Assembly (NCBI GenBank): GCA_900769555.1
Contig: CAAGHA010000090.1
Coordinates: 1-46,310 of the forward strand
DNA: 46,310 bases
Origin: Bacteroidales bacterium
GTDB taxonomy: Bacteria > Bacteroidota > Bacteroidia > Bacteroidales > Paludibacteraceae
Reading direction: 5' to 3'
Below the pieces are notes generated by a model. The model did not search any database and was not told where the DNA came from. It worked only from the letters and a program-made list of their open reading frames with translations. Shown here in pieces: positions 13,887 to 22,539 of this stretch; the stretch's first letter is position 1, and every line of letters begins with the position of its first letter. Both the position numbers and the translations under genes were made by a program.

Positions 13887-14858
13887 TATAGATTTTGCAT
13901 CATTTAGTATATCTTCTTTCTGAAGTTGCAATTGCTCCACGTAAGTTTGAATGTGTCTCTGCTGTTTTTCTTCGAAAATATCTTTGATAGTAATCATTAA
14001 TCCAGTCTCGATAACGTCACCAAATTCATCGTTGATGCAAGAACCAAAAGTTCTCATCGTTGGAGATAGAGCCATATAAGCATTGATTAATGGGGGAATA
14101 TTTAATCCTCTATTGCGAATGTAACTTTTTAAGATGCAGTAATCTTCTTTGTAATTTGTTCCGCTCAATATTTGATTCATCTCATCCCACTTTTTTCGGG
14201 TGTCTAATAAAATGTGAGGATAGATAAGGTGGTCATTATCAGGGAAATATTTTTGCATAAAAGTAAAAATCATATTACGAGCATCTTCGTCAAACGATGG
14301 GTAGATGGTAGCTTTTCCAAAGAAAAACTTTACATCCGGAAGTTTGATGATTAAAGCTCCAATTCCATCCCATAAGTTATCCAAAGCAAACAAACTCTTT
14401 GCCCCCATTTTAGACGATTGATATTCAGGTCTAACAAAAGAGCGTCCCAACTCTAATGTGTATGGTAGGTACTCTTTTATGAATTTTTCAGAGTACGCAA
14501 ACAGATGCGATGAAGTTAATTTAGGAGCACCGTTTTCATCAAAATCAACATCCTTCCCGTGAATGAAACGATACCCACCAATAATTTCTCTGGCTTCCGG
14601 ATTCCATACAATTAGTTGTTGGTAAGGATTTTGACAAGTATCATATTCGTCAATATCCAAACTTAGGCCAGAACCACCACCGGACGAACGGAACGATATT
14701 TCGCGCAACCGAGCAATCTCTTTCATGATATTCGGTGAGTTATGTGCCGTTACAAGATAAATATCATTGCCACCTTTGTTTGTCTTTCGTAAAAACTTAT
14801 CAGAAGTTAATTCACTTTCCAATAATTCAATTGCTATAGGACTTATAATCTCTTCCAT
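13872..14858 (-). CDS. glsB: GNAT-family N-acyltransferase, glycine lipid synthesis (GlsB-like)
   Basis: A 328-residue acyltransferase of the hemolysin/OlsB-like GNAT group. It has LREISFRSSGGGSGLSLDID (about residues 51-70), IIGGYRFIHG, and the LELGRSFVRPEYQ block that is diagnostic of this group. In Bacteroides, GlsB N-acylates glycine with a 3-hydroxy fatty acid, the first step of glycine and serine-glycine lipid synthesis. The partner O-acyltransferase gene lies directly upstream (17-nt gap), the same pairing as in Bacteroides, which supports this over ornithine lipid synthesis. I see the family and the context; substrate identity is inferred. It overlaps the 3' end of ybaK by 15 nt, tail to tail. 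Confidence 0.82.
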   Translation of the reverse strand: MEEIISPIAIELLESELTSDKFLRKTNKGGNDIYLVTAHNSPNIMKEIARLREISFRSSGGGSGLSLDIDEYDTCQNPYQQLIVWNPEAREIIGGYRFIHGKDVDFDENGAPKLTSSHLFAYSEKFIKEYLPYTLELGRSFVRPEYQSSKMGAKSLFALDNLWDGIGALIIKLPDVKFFFGKATIYPSFDEDARNMIFTFMQKYFPDNDHLIYPHILLDTRKKWDEMNQILSGTNYKEDYCILKSYIRNRGLNIPPLINAYMALSPTMRTFGSCINDEFGDVIETGLMITIKDIFEEKQQRHIQTYVEQLQLQKEDILNDAKSILNIS

Positions 14859-14875
14859 TTATTTTTTGTTTTAGA

Positions 14876-15703
14876 TTATAGGTTGTATGTAATCTCTTTT
14901 ACCCACTGAGCCCACTCTTTTTCGCTCTTTGATTTGTCGAAAGTTGTGTAGGGGATAGGTTTTCCTATCTTTATGGTAAAGGTATTACCTCTCTGTTTAA
15001 ATAGTTCACTTGGCAAGTAGAGCATCTCAATGTTTGCTTTTATTCCTAACTTTTTTCTGTAGTAAGCTAAGTTGTAAAAAAAAATGGAATTTTTACCTTC
15101 AAAATGAATAGGAATAATATCTCGTTGATATTGAGTGGATTTAGAAATAAAGGTTTTTTTCCACTCGTTATCTCGTATCGTACCATCATCTTGACGTCTG
15201 GAACATTGACCTGAAGGAAAGAAAAGAATCGCATCATCAGAAGAACAAACTTCATTCAAGATTAGCGATGTACTCTTAGCTTGACCACTAATTTTATTGA
15301 TGGGGATGAAAAATTCTCTTAAATTCTCAATGTTCATCAAAAAATCGTTGACAGGAATCTTTAAGGAGGAATAAATTTTCCCTAAAATATCAATCATCAC
15401 GATACCATCAGCTCCACCTAATGGATGATTACAAGCGAAGATGACTTGTGAATTTTTGGGAAGATGCTCTTCCCCAATTACATTGTATTTGATTTTAAAC
15501 TCGTCTTGTAACAATGCGTGAGCAAAATCATAACCATTCAAATGCCCTAAATTATTGTAAACACGATTGATTTCGTCCTGACAAATAGCTCGTTTGATGT
15601 ATGAAATTACAAACTTAGGAAGCCTCTTTTTTAGAGAAGGCATCTTCTTTTCAAGAATCCGCTCAATGTCAATCCTTTGTTCAATCATTGTTTTGTTTTC
15701 CAT
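14876..15703 (-). CDS. glsA: PlsC-like O-acyltransferase, glycine lipid synthesis (GlsA-like)
   Basis: A lysophospholipid-type acyltransferase that would add the second acyl chain to a monoacylated amino acid lipid. I chose the ATG at 15703 (MENKTMIEQR) over the frame opening at 15733 because a -7 box TAAATTTG (minus strand, 15738-15731) overlaps the longer version. Motif I is ACNHPLGGADG (about residues 90-100), with His followed by Asp. The FFPSGQCSR block (about 175) corresponds to motif III of PlsC proteins. The 275-residue length is normal. It lies upstream of the glsB-like gene in one minus-strand operon and is divergent from the dcw cluster. Confidence 0.82.
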   Translation of the reverse strand: MENKTMIEQRIDIERILEKKMPSLKKRLPKFVISYIKRAICQDEINRVYNNLGHLNGYDFAHALLQDEFKIKYNVIGEEHLPKNSQVIFACNHPLGGADGIVMIDILGKIYSSLKIPVNDFLMNIENLREFFIPINKISGQAKSTSLILNEVCSSDDAILFFPSGQCSRRQDDGTIRDNEWKKTFISKSTQYQRDIIPIHFEGKNSIFFYNLAYYRKKLGIKANIEMLYLPSELFKQRGNTFTIKIGKPIPYTTFDKSKSEKEWAQWVKEITYNL

Positions 15704-15730
15704 CGATATTTTTGTAAAAAAATCTCCACG

Positions 15731-15738
15731 CAAATTTA
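15731..15738 (-). promoter_or_regulatory. Putative -7 box of glsA-glsB
   Basis: On the minus strand this reads TAAATTTG, a match to TAnnTTTG, 27 nt upstream of the chosen glsA start. No clear -33 box is visible. Confidence 0.4.
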
Positions 15739-15842
15739 ATTAAAAAAATGGTTTATATATCTTTTGATGTTAATTTTTTTTAACAAGAATCAAATTGTTG
15801 AAAACTAATTAGTAAATACCTTGAAAAAAGTAAAGTGGGGAG

Positions 15843-15874
15843 TTGTGGGGGATAAATTTTTTTTTCTATCTTTG
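15843..15874 (+). promoter_or_regulatory. Putative dcw cluster promoter before mraZ
   Basis: TTG (15843-15845) and TATCTTTG (15867-15874), 21 nt apart, match the Bacteroidota -33/-7 pattern. The start codon follows after 23 nt. I see no second equally good promoter inside the cluster. Confidence 0.6.
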
Positions 15875-15897
15875 GCACATTAAAATAGTGATAGTAC

Positions 15898-16353
15898 ATG
15901 TGTAGATTCTCAGGAAACATAGAAGTTAAATTGGATGGGAAGGGACGATTGTTTGTTCCTGCCGCTTTTCGTCGTGCTTTGGAAGGGGATGCTACACTCT
16001 TTTTGCGTGTTGATACGGTGAATAAATGTGCTAAGTTTTATCCTGCATCAGAGTGGGAGAAATTAAACGCACAATTTATGTCGCAATTGAATTTGTGGAA
16101 TCAAAATGATTTACGTCTTTATCGACAATTTACTGCAGGTGTAGAGCAGGTAGATTTGGATGCAAGTGGAAGGATTTTGATTCAGAAGAAGAACTTGGAT
16201 TTATTAGGTCTTGTGTCGGATGCTTTGGTTGTGGGTGTTGGTAGGTATTTTGAAATTTGGAATAAGAGTCAGTTTGAAGATAGTTTGTTGGATGATGAGG
16301 CATTCTCAAAGGCTTTGCAGGAGAAGATGGGTAATAGTCAAATCGTGTTATAG
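15898..16353 (+). CDS. mraZ: Transcriptional regulator MraZ
   Basis: The 151-residue first gene of the division and cell wall cluster. MraZ is a DNA-binding ring-forming protein with two SpoVT/AbrB-like repeats. Here they are visible as NIEVKLDGKGRLFVPAAFRR (about 7-26) and VEQVDLDASGRILIQKKNLD (about 83-102). In other bacteria it binds repeats in its own promoter region and represses the dcw operon. I could not identify convincing triple repeats upstream. The start ATG at 15898 is close to the predicted transcription start. The next gene begins 2 nt after the stop codon. Confidence 0.95.
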   Translation: MCRFSGNIEVKLDGKGRLFVPAAFRRALEGDATLFLRVDTVNKCAKFYPASEWEKLNAQFMSQLNLWNQNDLRLYRQFTAGVEQVDLDASGRILIQKKNLDLLGLVSDALVVGVGRYFEIWNKSQFEDSLLDDEAFSKALQEKMGNSQIVL

Positions 16354-16355
16354 TT

Positions 16356-17264
16356 ATGGCAAATGTTTATCATACTCCGGCTCTTTTGTATCCATGTATG
16401 GAGGGGCTTTCGATTAATCCATCAGGAGTTTATGTGGATGTTACTTTTGGTGGAGGTGGTCATTCTAGAGAGATTTTGTCTCGTTTGAATGAGAGGGGGC
16501 GATTGTTTGGTTTCGACCAGGATTTGGATGCGATGCAAAATATAGTGGACGATAAGCGTTTTACCTTTGTTAGAAGTAATTTTCGTTATATCTCCAATTT
16601 TTTGGAGTATTATGGAGTGGAAAAAGTGGATGGAATATTGGCTGATTTAGGGGTCTCTTTTCATCATTTTGACGAATCAGATAGGGGGTTCTCTTTTCGC
16701 TTTGATGGAAAGTTGGATATGAGAATGAATCAAAAGGCTACACAGACAGCTGCCGAGGTTTTGAATAGATATTCAGAGGGGCGGTTGGCGGATATTTTCT
16801 ACTATTACGGGGAGCTTAAGCAAGCACGTAAAATTGCTTCTGCAATAGAGGCTCGCCGAAAGAATGAAAAATTTGATACCATTTCTGATTTTGTGGGCGT
16901 GGTTGAACCGTGGGTGGGGAAAGATAAGCAAAAGAAGATTTTGGCTTGTCTGTTTCAAGCTCTTCGTATTGAAGTAAATCGGGAGATGGATGTGTTGAAG
17001 AAAATGTTAGAATCTTCTTTATCGCTTCTCAATCCCGGTGGTCGTTTAGTGGTATTAACTTACCACTCTTTAGAAGATAGGTTGGTAAAGAATTTTATGA
17101 AATCCGGTAATTTTGAGGGAAAGGTTCAACAAGATTTCTTCGGAAATAGAATTTCTCCGTTTCGTTTAGTGAATAATAAAGTGATTGTTCCGGATGATGC
17201 AGAGATTGCAATGAACCCTCGTTCTCGTAGTGCAAAATTGCGAATAGCAGAATTTATAGGATAG
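16356..17264 (+). CDS. rsmH: 16S rRNA (cytosine1402-N4)-methyltransferase
   Basis: RsmH (MraW) methylates N4 of C1402 in the 16S rRNA decoding centre, using SAM. It has 302 residues. The N-terminus HTPALLYPCMEGL is conserved, followed by the SAM motif VDVTFGGGGHSREIL (about 28-42), then DGILADLGVSFHHFDESDRG and FRFDGKLDMRMN. Late motifs are FQALRIEVNREMDVL, LVVLTYHSLEDRLVKNF and the terminal PRSRSAKLRIAE. All family blocks are present. It starts 2 nt after mraZ and is followed by ftsL after 5 nt, as in a tightly coupled operon. Confidence 0.97.
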   Translation: MANVYHTPALLYPCMEGLSINPSGVYVDVTFGGGGHSREILSRLNERGRLFGFDQDLDAMQNIVDDKRFTFVRSNFRYISNFLEYYGVEKVDGILADLGVSFHHFDESDRGFSFRFDGKLDMRMNQKATQTAAEVLNRYSEGRLADIFYYYGELKQARKIASAIEARRKNEKFDTISDFVGVVEPWVGKDKQKKILACLFQALRIEVNREMDVLKKMLESSLSLLNPGGRLVVLTYHSLEDRLVKNFMKSGNFEGKVQQDFFGNRISPFRLVNNKVIVPDDAEIAMNPRSRSAKLRIAEFIG

Positions 17265-17269
17265 AGTAA

Positions 17270-17656
17270 ATGGCTTTTTTTAAGAAACATATTGATGGAG
17301 TTAAGGAGTTTTCCAATAAATCGATTCTTAATGCTGATGCAATAAAGTATGGTTTTAGGGATTTGATTTCCGGTGCTTTTTTGCAAAAGAAAAACTTTTT
17401 TAAATATCTACCTCTTGCGGGGTTGATAGTTGGTTTTCTTATTCTCAGTATTACGTTTCGTTATGGTTGTGAGACTAAAATTGCGGAGATTGATAATTTA
17501 CAAAGAGAGTTGAGGGATTTGAAACAGGAGACCTTGACACTCTCTTCCGAGTTGTTGGGTGAAAGTAAACAATCACAAGTGAGACAAAGGTTGAATGCAT
17601 CGGATAGTTCATTAAATATGTTAGATCGTCCACCTTTTATAATTGAGATGTATTGA
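17270..17656 (+). CDS. ftsL: Cell division protein FtsL-like
   Basis: A 128-residue small bitopic membrane protein in the usual ftsL position between rsmH and ftsI. It has a cytoplasmic N-terminus of about 45 residues, one membrane span (about 46-64, YLPLAGLIVGFLILSITF), and a periplasmic coiled-coil segment (about 70-100, EIDNLQRELRDLKQETLTLS). Primary sequence is poorly conserved in this family, so the call rests on size, topology and position. In the divisome FtsL pairs with FtsB and FtsQ to activate FtsW-FtsI. The stop codon overlaps the ftsI start by 1 nt (TGATG). Confidence 0.85.
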   Translation: MAFFKKHIDGVKEFSNKSILNADAIKYGFRDLISGAFLQKKNFFKYLPLAGLIVGFLILSITFRYGCETKIAEIDNLQRELRDLKQETLTLSSELLGESKQSQVRQRLNASDSSLNMLDRPPFIIEMY

Positions 17657-19806
17657 TGTCAGAAAAAAAATATCTATTTCGGTGTGTAGTGATTACCTTT
17701 TGTTGTGCATTGCTGATTTTTTTTGCATTTGCATTTCAAATGGTTAAGGTTATGCATGAAGAAGGAGATTTTTGGATCAAATTGGGTCATGACATTAAGG
17801 TGCGAAATGATAGTGTGGCTGCGCCTCCAACTCGAGGAAATATTTGGGCTGAGGATGGTAAATTGTTGGCTGCAAGTATTCCAACTTATCGTGTTTATAT
17901 GGATTTTCTTGCCGGTGGGTACGAAATTTTCAAAGGCGAGGGAAAGAATAAGATGAAGAGTTATCAGTATGATACGTTGGCCATTTTTTTGGATGAATTG
18001 TGTGATTCATTGTCAACGATCTATACAAATATGACTCCTCAACAGATAAAGGCTCACATCTTAAAAGGAAAGGAGAAAAAGAGCCGGCATTATCGTTTGG
18101 GCGACAAACGTTTGTCTTACGTAGAGTTGAAAAGGTTGAAATCGTTTCCTTTTGTGAATAGAGGTGTAAATAAGAGTGGAGTCTTTTGGGAAGAGTCGGT
18201 GGCTCGTCAGTGTCCGTATGGTACGAATAGAATGGGAGCCAGAACAATCGGAGGCCTCTATGCCGAAAAGGGGAAAGGTGGACGAAGCGGAATAGAACAG
18301 TATTATGACTCGTTACTAAAAGGAAAACCTGGTCTTTCTTCTGTGGAAAAGGTGGCGGGAAAATATCGTAGTATTTGTGTTGTTGAACCGATTAATGGGG
18401 AGGATGTTTATACAACTTTGGATGTCAATGTTCAAGATATAACAGAGCAGGCTTTGTTGAGAACGTTGACTAAATATGGGGCTGACCATGGTTGTGCTGT
18501 GGTAATGGAGGTGAAAACCGGCAAAATCCGAGCTTTGAGTAATTTGAAACGTCGAGAGGATGGTTCTTATGTCGAGGGAACAAATTATGCTTTGGCTTCT
18601 CAAACAGAACCTGGATCGACATTTAAAATTGCCTCTGCAATTGTTGCTTTGGAGACAGGTAAGGTGGATACTTCTACTATGATTCCGACCGGGAACGGAA
18701 CGCATAATTTTTATGGAAAGATTATGCGAGATTGGAATTATAATAAGGGGGGATATGGAAAAATCTCTTTAAACAGAGGTATTCAAGTCTCTTCTAATAT
18801 TGCTTCGGCATTGATTATTGATGAGTTGTTTAAAGAGTCTCCTCAAAAGTTTATAGAGGGATTGTATAAATTGGGGATTAATAATGATTTGAATTTGGAA
18901 ATTAAGGGAGTTGCAAAACCTTATATAAAGAGTGCGGATGATGCTACTTGGTCTAAACTTTCTTTGCCATGGATTGCTCATGGTTATGAAGTGAAGGTGC
19001 CTCCGATTTATATATTGACTCTTTATAATGGAATTGCAAATGGAGGTGTGATGATGAGTCCGTACTTGGTTAATTCGGTAGAATTAAATGGAGTGAAATC
19101 TGTGGAAAAGAGTCCGATGGTTATCAATCCTCAAATTTGTTCTCCATCTACTTTGGGTAAGGTGAAGCAGATGATGGTGGATGTTGTGGAGTATGGAACG
19201 GCTCAGAATGTAAGAAGTAGGGATTTCCAAATTGCGGGGAAAACGGGAACTGCCGTGCAAAATATCAATGGAGCGAGAAAGCATCAGTTGACATTCTGCG
19301 GTTTCTTTCCTGCGGATGATCCTCAATATAGTGCAATCGTCGTGGTTTGGTATCCTAGAAGTGGTGTTTATCCTTCGGCGGGAGGAATATCAGGAAGTGC
19401 ATTTAAGGAGATTGCTGAGCATCTTTATGCGCAAAGTTCGGTCTTTCGAAATCGTTCGCAGTTGATTTGTGATACGACTAAGATATTCTATCCTGCCACG
19501 AAAGATGGAAATCTGACTGATTTGACTTATCTGTTGGAAAATTTGGAGATTCCTTACAAAGTGAATGTGCAAAATGAATGGGGACGTTCTCAAGTTTCCA
19601 AAAAAGATTTAGTCTTGAATGGTCAGGATTTGAGATCAGATATTGTGCCGAATGTTGTTGGAATGGGTGCGAAAGATGCTGTTTTCTTATTGGAGAATAG
19701 AGGATTAAAGGTTGATTTAAATGGTTTTGGAACTGTCATTTCGCAATCGATTTCGCCTGGATCTAACGCAAAGAAAGGTGCTAAAATTACATTAAAGTTA
19801 AAGTGA
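17656..19806 (+). CDS. ftsI: Septal peptidoglycan transpeptidase FtsI (PBP3) with PASTA domain
   Basis: A 716-residue class B penicillin-binding protein that crosslinks septal peptidoglycan. It has one N-terminal membrane anchor (about 8-28), a pedestal domain containing the RGNI(W) box (about 60), and a transpeptidase domain with STFK (nucleophile Ser321), SSN (379-381) and KTGT (529-532). A C-terminal PASTA domain (about 655-716) begins VPNVVGMGAKDAVFLLENRG and ends with the KKGAKITLKL strand. The ATG at 17656 is preferred to the TTG one codon earlier; it overlaps the ftsL stop. A PASTA tail is common on Bacteroidota FtsI, although better known on Gram-positive PBPs. Its partner glycosyltransferase FtsW is encoded downstream. 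Confidence 0.96.
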   Translation: MSEKKYLFRCVVITFCCALLIFFAFAFQMVKVMHEEGDFWIKLGHDIKVRNDSVAAPPTRGNIWAEDGKLLAASIPTYRVYMDFLAGGYEIFKGEGKNKMKSYQYDTLAIFLDELCDSLSTIYTNMTPQQIKAHILKGKEKKSRHYRLGDKRLSYVELKRLKSFPFVNRGVNKSGVFWEESVARQCPYGTNRMGARTIGGLYAEKGKGGRSGIEQYYDSLLKGKPGLSSVEKVAGKYRSICVVEPINGEDVYTTLDVNVQDITEQALLRTLTKYGADHGCAVVMEVKTGKIRALSNLKRREDGSYVEGTNYALASQTEPGSTFKIASAIVALETGKVDTSTMIPTGNGTHNFYGKIMRDWNYNKGGYGKISLNRGIQVSSNIASALIIDELFKESPQKFIEGLYKLGINNDLNLEIKGVAKPYIKSADDATWSKLSLPWIAHGYEVKVPPIYILTLYNGIANGGVMMSPYLVNSVELNGVKSVEKSPMVINPQICSPSTLGKVKQMMVDVVEYGTAQNVRSRDFQIAGKTGTAVQNINGARKHQLTFCGFFPADDPQYSAIVVVWYPRSGVYPSAGGISGSAFKEIAEHLYAQSSVFRNRSQLICDTTKIFYPATKDGNLTDLTYLLENLEIPYKVNVQNEWGRSQVSKKDLVLNGQDLRSDIVPNVVGMGAKDAVFLLENRGLKVDLNGFGTVISQSISPGSNAKKGAKITLKLK

Positions 19807-19808
19807 TT

Positions 19809-21260
19809 ATGAATAATTTAAATGATATATTAACCTCGTTGGAAGTAAGGCAGATTATTGGATCTGCTGAGATTGAACTCTCTGGTATAGAGGCTGATTC
19901 CCGAAAAGTGGGGTGTAATTATATGTTTGTTGCGACAAGGGGAACTCAAGTGGATGGTCACGCATATATTGCTTCGGCTATTGAAAAGGGGGCTTCTGTG
20001 GTAGTGTGTGATATTTTGCCTCTTGAATTGGCTGAAAATGTTACGTATGTTTGTGTTGATGACACGAATGTAGCTTTGGGGAGGATCGCATCTGCTTGGT
20101 ATGATTTTCCCTCTTCCTCTTTGAGATTGGTCGGTGTGACTGGGACAAATGGGAAAACAACTATAGCGACTCTTTTGTATCGTTTGTTCCAACGATTGGG
20201 TTATAAGTGTGGTTTGCTTTCTACTGTTTGTAATTATGTAGATCAATTGGAAATTCCTTCTACACATACAACCCCGGATCCATTGACATTAAATCGATTA
20301 CTGGCTCAAATGGTTGAGGCTGGCTGTAAATTTGCATTTATGGAGGTTAGTTCGCATGCAATCGATCAACGTCGAATAGAAGGGTTATGTTTTGAGGGTG
20401 GAATATTTACCAATCTTACGCGAGACCATTTGGATTATCATAAAACTTTTGCTGAGTATCTCTCAGTGAAAAAGCGTTTTTTTGATGATTTAAGTGATGA
20501 GGCTTTTGCTCTAACTAATGTCGATGATAAGAATGGAATGGTGATGTTGCAAAATACAAAGGCAGAGAAGATGGGGTATTCTGTTCGTTCAATGTCTGAT
20601 TTTAAGACTAAGATCATAGAGGATGGGTTTGATGGCCTGAAGTTGGAAATCAATCGTAAAGAGGTTTTTCTTCCTTTTATCGGTAAATTCAATGCTTATA
20701 ATCTGACGGCTGTTTATGGTGCTGCTATTCTTTTGGGTTGTGAGCCTGACGAAGCTTTGTTGACTCTAAGTGCATTAAAACCGGTCTCCGGCAGATTTGA
20801 GTCGATTGATGCTCCATCAGGCTATAAAGTTATTGTGGATTATGCGCATACGCCGGATGCTCTTAAAAATGTGTTGGAAACGATAGATAATATCTTGGCT
20901 ACTGAAGCTCAATTGATAACTGTAGTTGGATGTGGAGGGAATCGTGATTCCGGGAAGCGACCTTTAATGGCAAAGGAAGCCGTGAAAGCAAGTCATCAGG
21001 TTATCTTTACATCCGATAATCCCCGAAATGAGAATCCTCAAACGATTATCGATGAGATGATGGCTGGGGTGGAACAAGAGGATTTGAAGAAAGTTATTAC
21101 AATTGTTGACAGATACCAGGCAATTAAAACTGCTATGCTTTTGGCTAAGCCGAAAGATGTGGTGCTGATTGCAGGGAAAGGACATGAAAATTATCAAGAA
21201 GTTAATGGTGTCCGCTCTCATTTTGATGATAAAGAGGTGGTGAGAGAAACAATGAGATAG
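19809..21260 (+). CDS. murE: UDP-MurNAc-tripeptide synthetase (meso-DAP adding)
   Basis: Adds meso-diaminopimelate to UDP-MurNAc-L-Ala-D-Glu using ATP, in the cytoplasm. It has 483 residues. The P-loop is GVTGTNGKTT (109-118), and HTTPDP follows in the Mur ligase core. GRFE and VDYAHTPD mark the central and C-terminal domains. DNPR (403-406) in TSDNPRNENP is the meso-DAP recognition motif, in contrast to the lysine-adding enzymes, so the cell wall is of the DAP type. The ATG at 19809 lies 2 nt after the ftsI stop codon; a GTG two codons upstream is the less likely start. A 41-nt gap separates it from mraY. No murF follows, as is usual for this phylum. Confidence 0.97.
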   Translation: MNNLNDILTSLEVRQIIGSAEIELSGIEADSRKVGCNYMFVATRGTQVDGHAYIASAIEKGASVVVCDILPLELAENVTYVCVDDTNVALGRIASAWYDFPSSSLRLVGVTGTNGKTTIATLLYRLFQRLGYKCGLLSTVCNYVDQLEIPSTHTTPDPLTLNRLLAQMVEAGCKFAFMEVSSHAIDQRRIEGLCFEGGIFTNLTRDHLDYHKTFAEYLSVKKRFFDDLSDEAFALTNVDDKNGMVMLQNTKAEKMGYSVRSMSDFKTKIIEDGFDGLKLEINRKEVFLPFIGKFNAYNLTAVYGAAILLGCEPDEALLTLSALKPVSGRFESIDAPSGYKVIVDYAHTPDALKNVLETIDNILATEAQLITVVGCGGNRDSGKRPLMAKEAVKASHQVIFTSDNPRNENPQTIIDEMMAGVEQEDLKKVITIVDRYQAIKTAMLLAKPKDVVLIAGKGHENYQEVNGVRSHFDDKEVVRETMR

Positions 21261-21301
21261 TTGTTAAAATTATTGTGTAAAATTAAGTAAATTTGTTCAA
21301 T

Positions 21302-22516
21302 ATGTTTTGTTATTTATTTGATTACTTATCTAGTTTGGATATTCCCGGTGCGGGAGTGTTTAAGTACATTTCATTTCGTTCTTCATTGGCGTTTATCTTT
21401 TCGCTGTTGATAGCAACTGTTATAGGTCGAAAGATAATTAATTTTCTACAGAAGAAACAGATTGGTGAGACAATCAGAGATTTGGATCTGGCCGGACAAA
21501 TGGCTAAAAAAGGAACTCCTACAATGGGGGGGATTATTATCATTATCTCGATATTATGTCCTGTTCTTTGCCTCGCTCGGTTGAATAATGTTTATATCAT
21601 TCTTATGATTATTACAACTCTTTGGTTGGGAGGAATGGGATTCTTGGATGATTACATCAAGGTGTTTAAAAAGGATAAAGAGGGTCTGAAGGGGCACTAC
21701 AAAATTGTTGGACAAGTCTTCATAGGATTGTTGGTGGGATTAACTCTTTATATCAATGATGATGTGGTGATTCGAGAGAATATTACTACTAAAAGTAATG
21801 CACATGAGGTTGTTCACTACTCTTCTGTTAGTGAAAAATCGACAGAAACTACCATACCTTTTGTAAAAGGAAACAACTTTGATTATGCAGATTTATTTTC
21901 GTGGGCAGGAGATCATGCACAGATGTTGGGTTGGGTGTTTTTTGTTTTTGTTGTAGTTTTTGTTTTGACGGCTGTTTCTAATGGAGCAAACTTGACGGAT
22001 GGGTTGGATGGACTTTCCACCGGAGTCTCGGCAATTATTGGTATTACATTGGGCATCCTGACCTATTTATCAGGACATACTGAATTTGCGAGTTATTTAA
22101 ATATTATGTATATACCTAATTCTGAAGAGTTGGTTATCTTTATATGTGCATTTGTTGGTGCTCTGATAGGGTTTTTATGGTACAATGCCTATCCGGCGCA
22201 AGTCTTTATGGGTGATACGGGTAGTTTGATGATTGGTGGTATAATTGCTGTTATTTCAATCATTATCAGGAAAGAGTTGTTATTGCCAATTCTTTGTGGT
22301 GTATTCTTTGTGGAGAGCCTTTCGGTAATTATCCAAACCTCTTATTTTAAATATACGAAAAAGAAGTACGGCGAGGGGCGTCGTGTCTTTTTGATGGCGC
22401 CAATACATCATCATTTTCAAAAGAAAAATATTCCGGAGTCGAAAATTGTAGCTAGATTCTGGATTGTCAGCATTCTTTTGGCAGTATTGACGATTGTTAC
22501 ATTGAAAATTAGATAA
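21302..22516 (+). CDS. mraY: Phospho-MurNAc-pentapeptide transferase
   Basis: An integral membrane enzyme that transfers phospho-MurNAc-pentapeptide to undecaprenyl phosphate, forming lipid I. The 404-residue length is larger than in E. coli because of an inserted periplasmic segment (about 155-205), as in other Bacteroidota. Active-site blocks are present: the FLDDYIKVFKKDKEGLKG aspartate pair, NLTDGLDGLSTG, FMGDTGSLMIGG and APIHHHFQKKN. About ten membrane spans are visible. The ATG at 21302 is preferred over the TTG at 21293. MurD follows after 23 nt. That spacer carries a 13-nt match to the dispersed repeat end, probably by chance. Confidence 0.96.
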   Translation: MFCYLFDYLSSLDIPGAGVFKYISFRSSLAFIFSLLIATVIGRKIINFLQKKQIGETIRDLDLAGQMAKKGTPTMGGIIIIISILCPVLCLARLNNVYIILMIITTLWLGGMGFLDDYIKVFKKDKEGLKGHYKIVGQVFIGLLVGLTLYINDDVVIRENITTKSNAHEVVHYSSVSEKSTETTIPFVKGNNFDYADLFSWAGDHAQMLGWVFFVFVVVFVLTAVSNGANLTDGLDGLSTGVSAIIGITLGILTYLSGHTEFASYLNIMYIPNSEELVIFICAFVGALIGFLWYNAYPAQVFMGDTGSLMIGGIIAVISIIIRKELLLPILCGVFFVESLSVIIQTSYFKYTKKKYGEGRRVFLMAPIHHHFQKKNIPESKIVARFWIVSILLAVLTIVTLKIR

Positions 22517-22539
22517 TTCTATAAATTACTGAATTATAA

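Noticed and set aside
18316..18705. Long antisense frames within ftsI, murE and murC
   Set aside because: All are shadows of genes with complete catalytic motifs and good operon spacing.
22518..22530. TTCTATAAATTAC between mraY and murD as a repeat copy
   Set aside because: Only 13 AT-rich bases match and no arm continues beyond them; chance similarity is likely.
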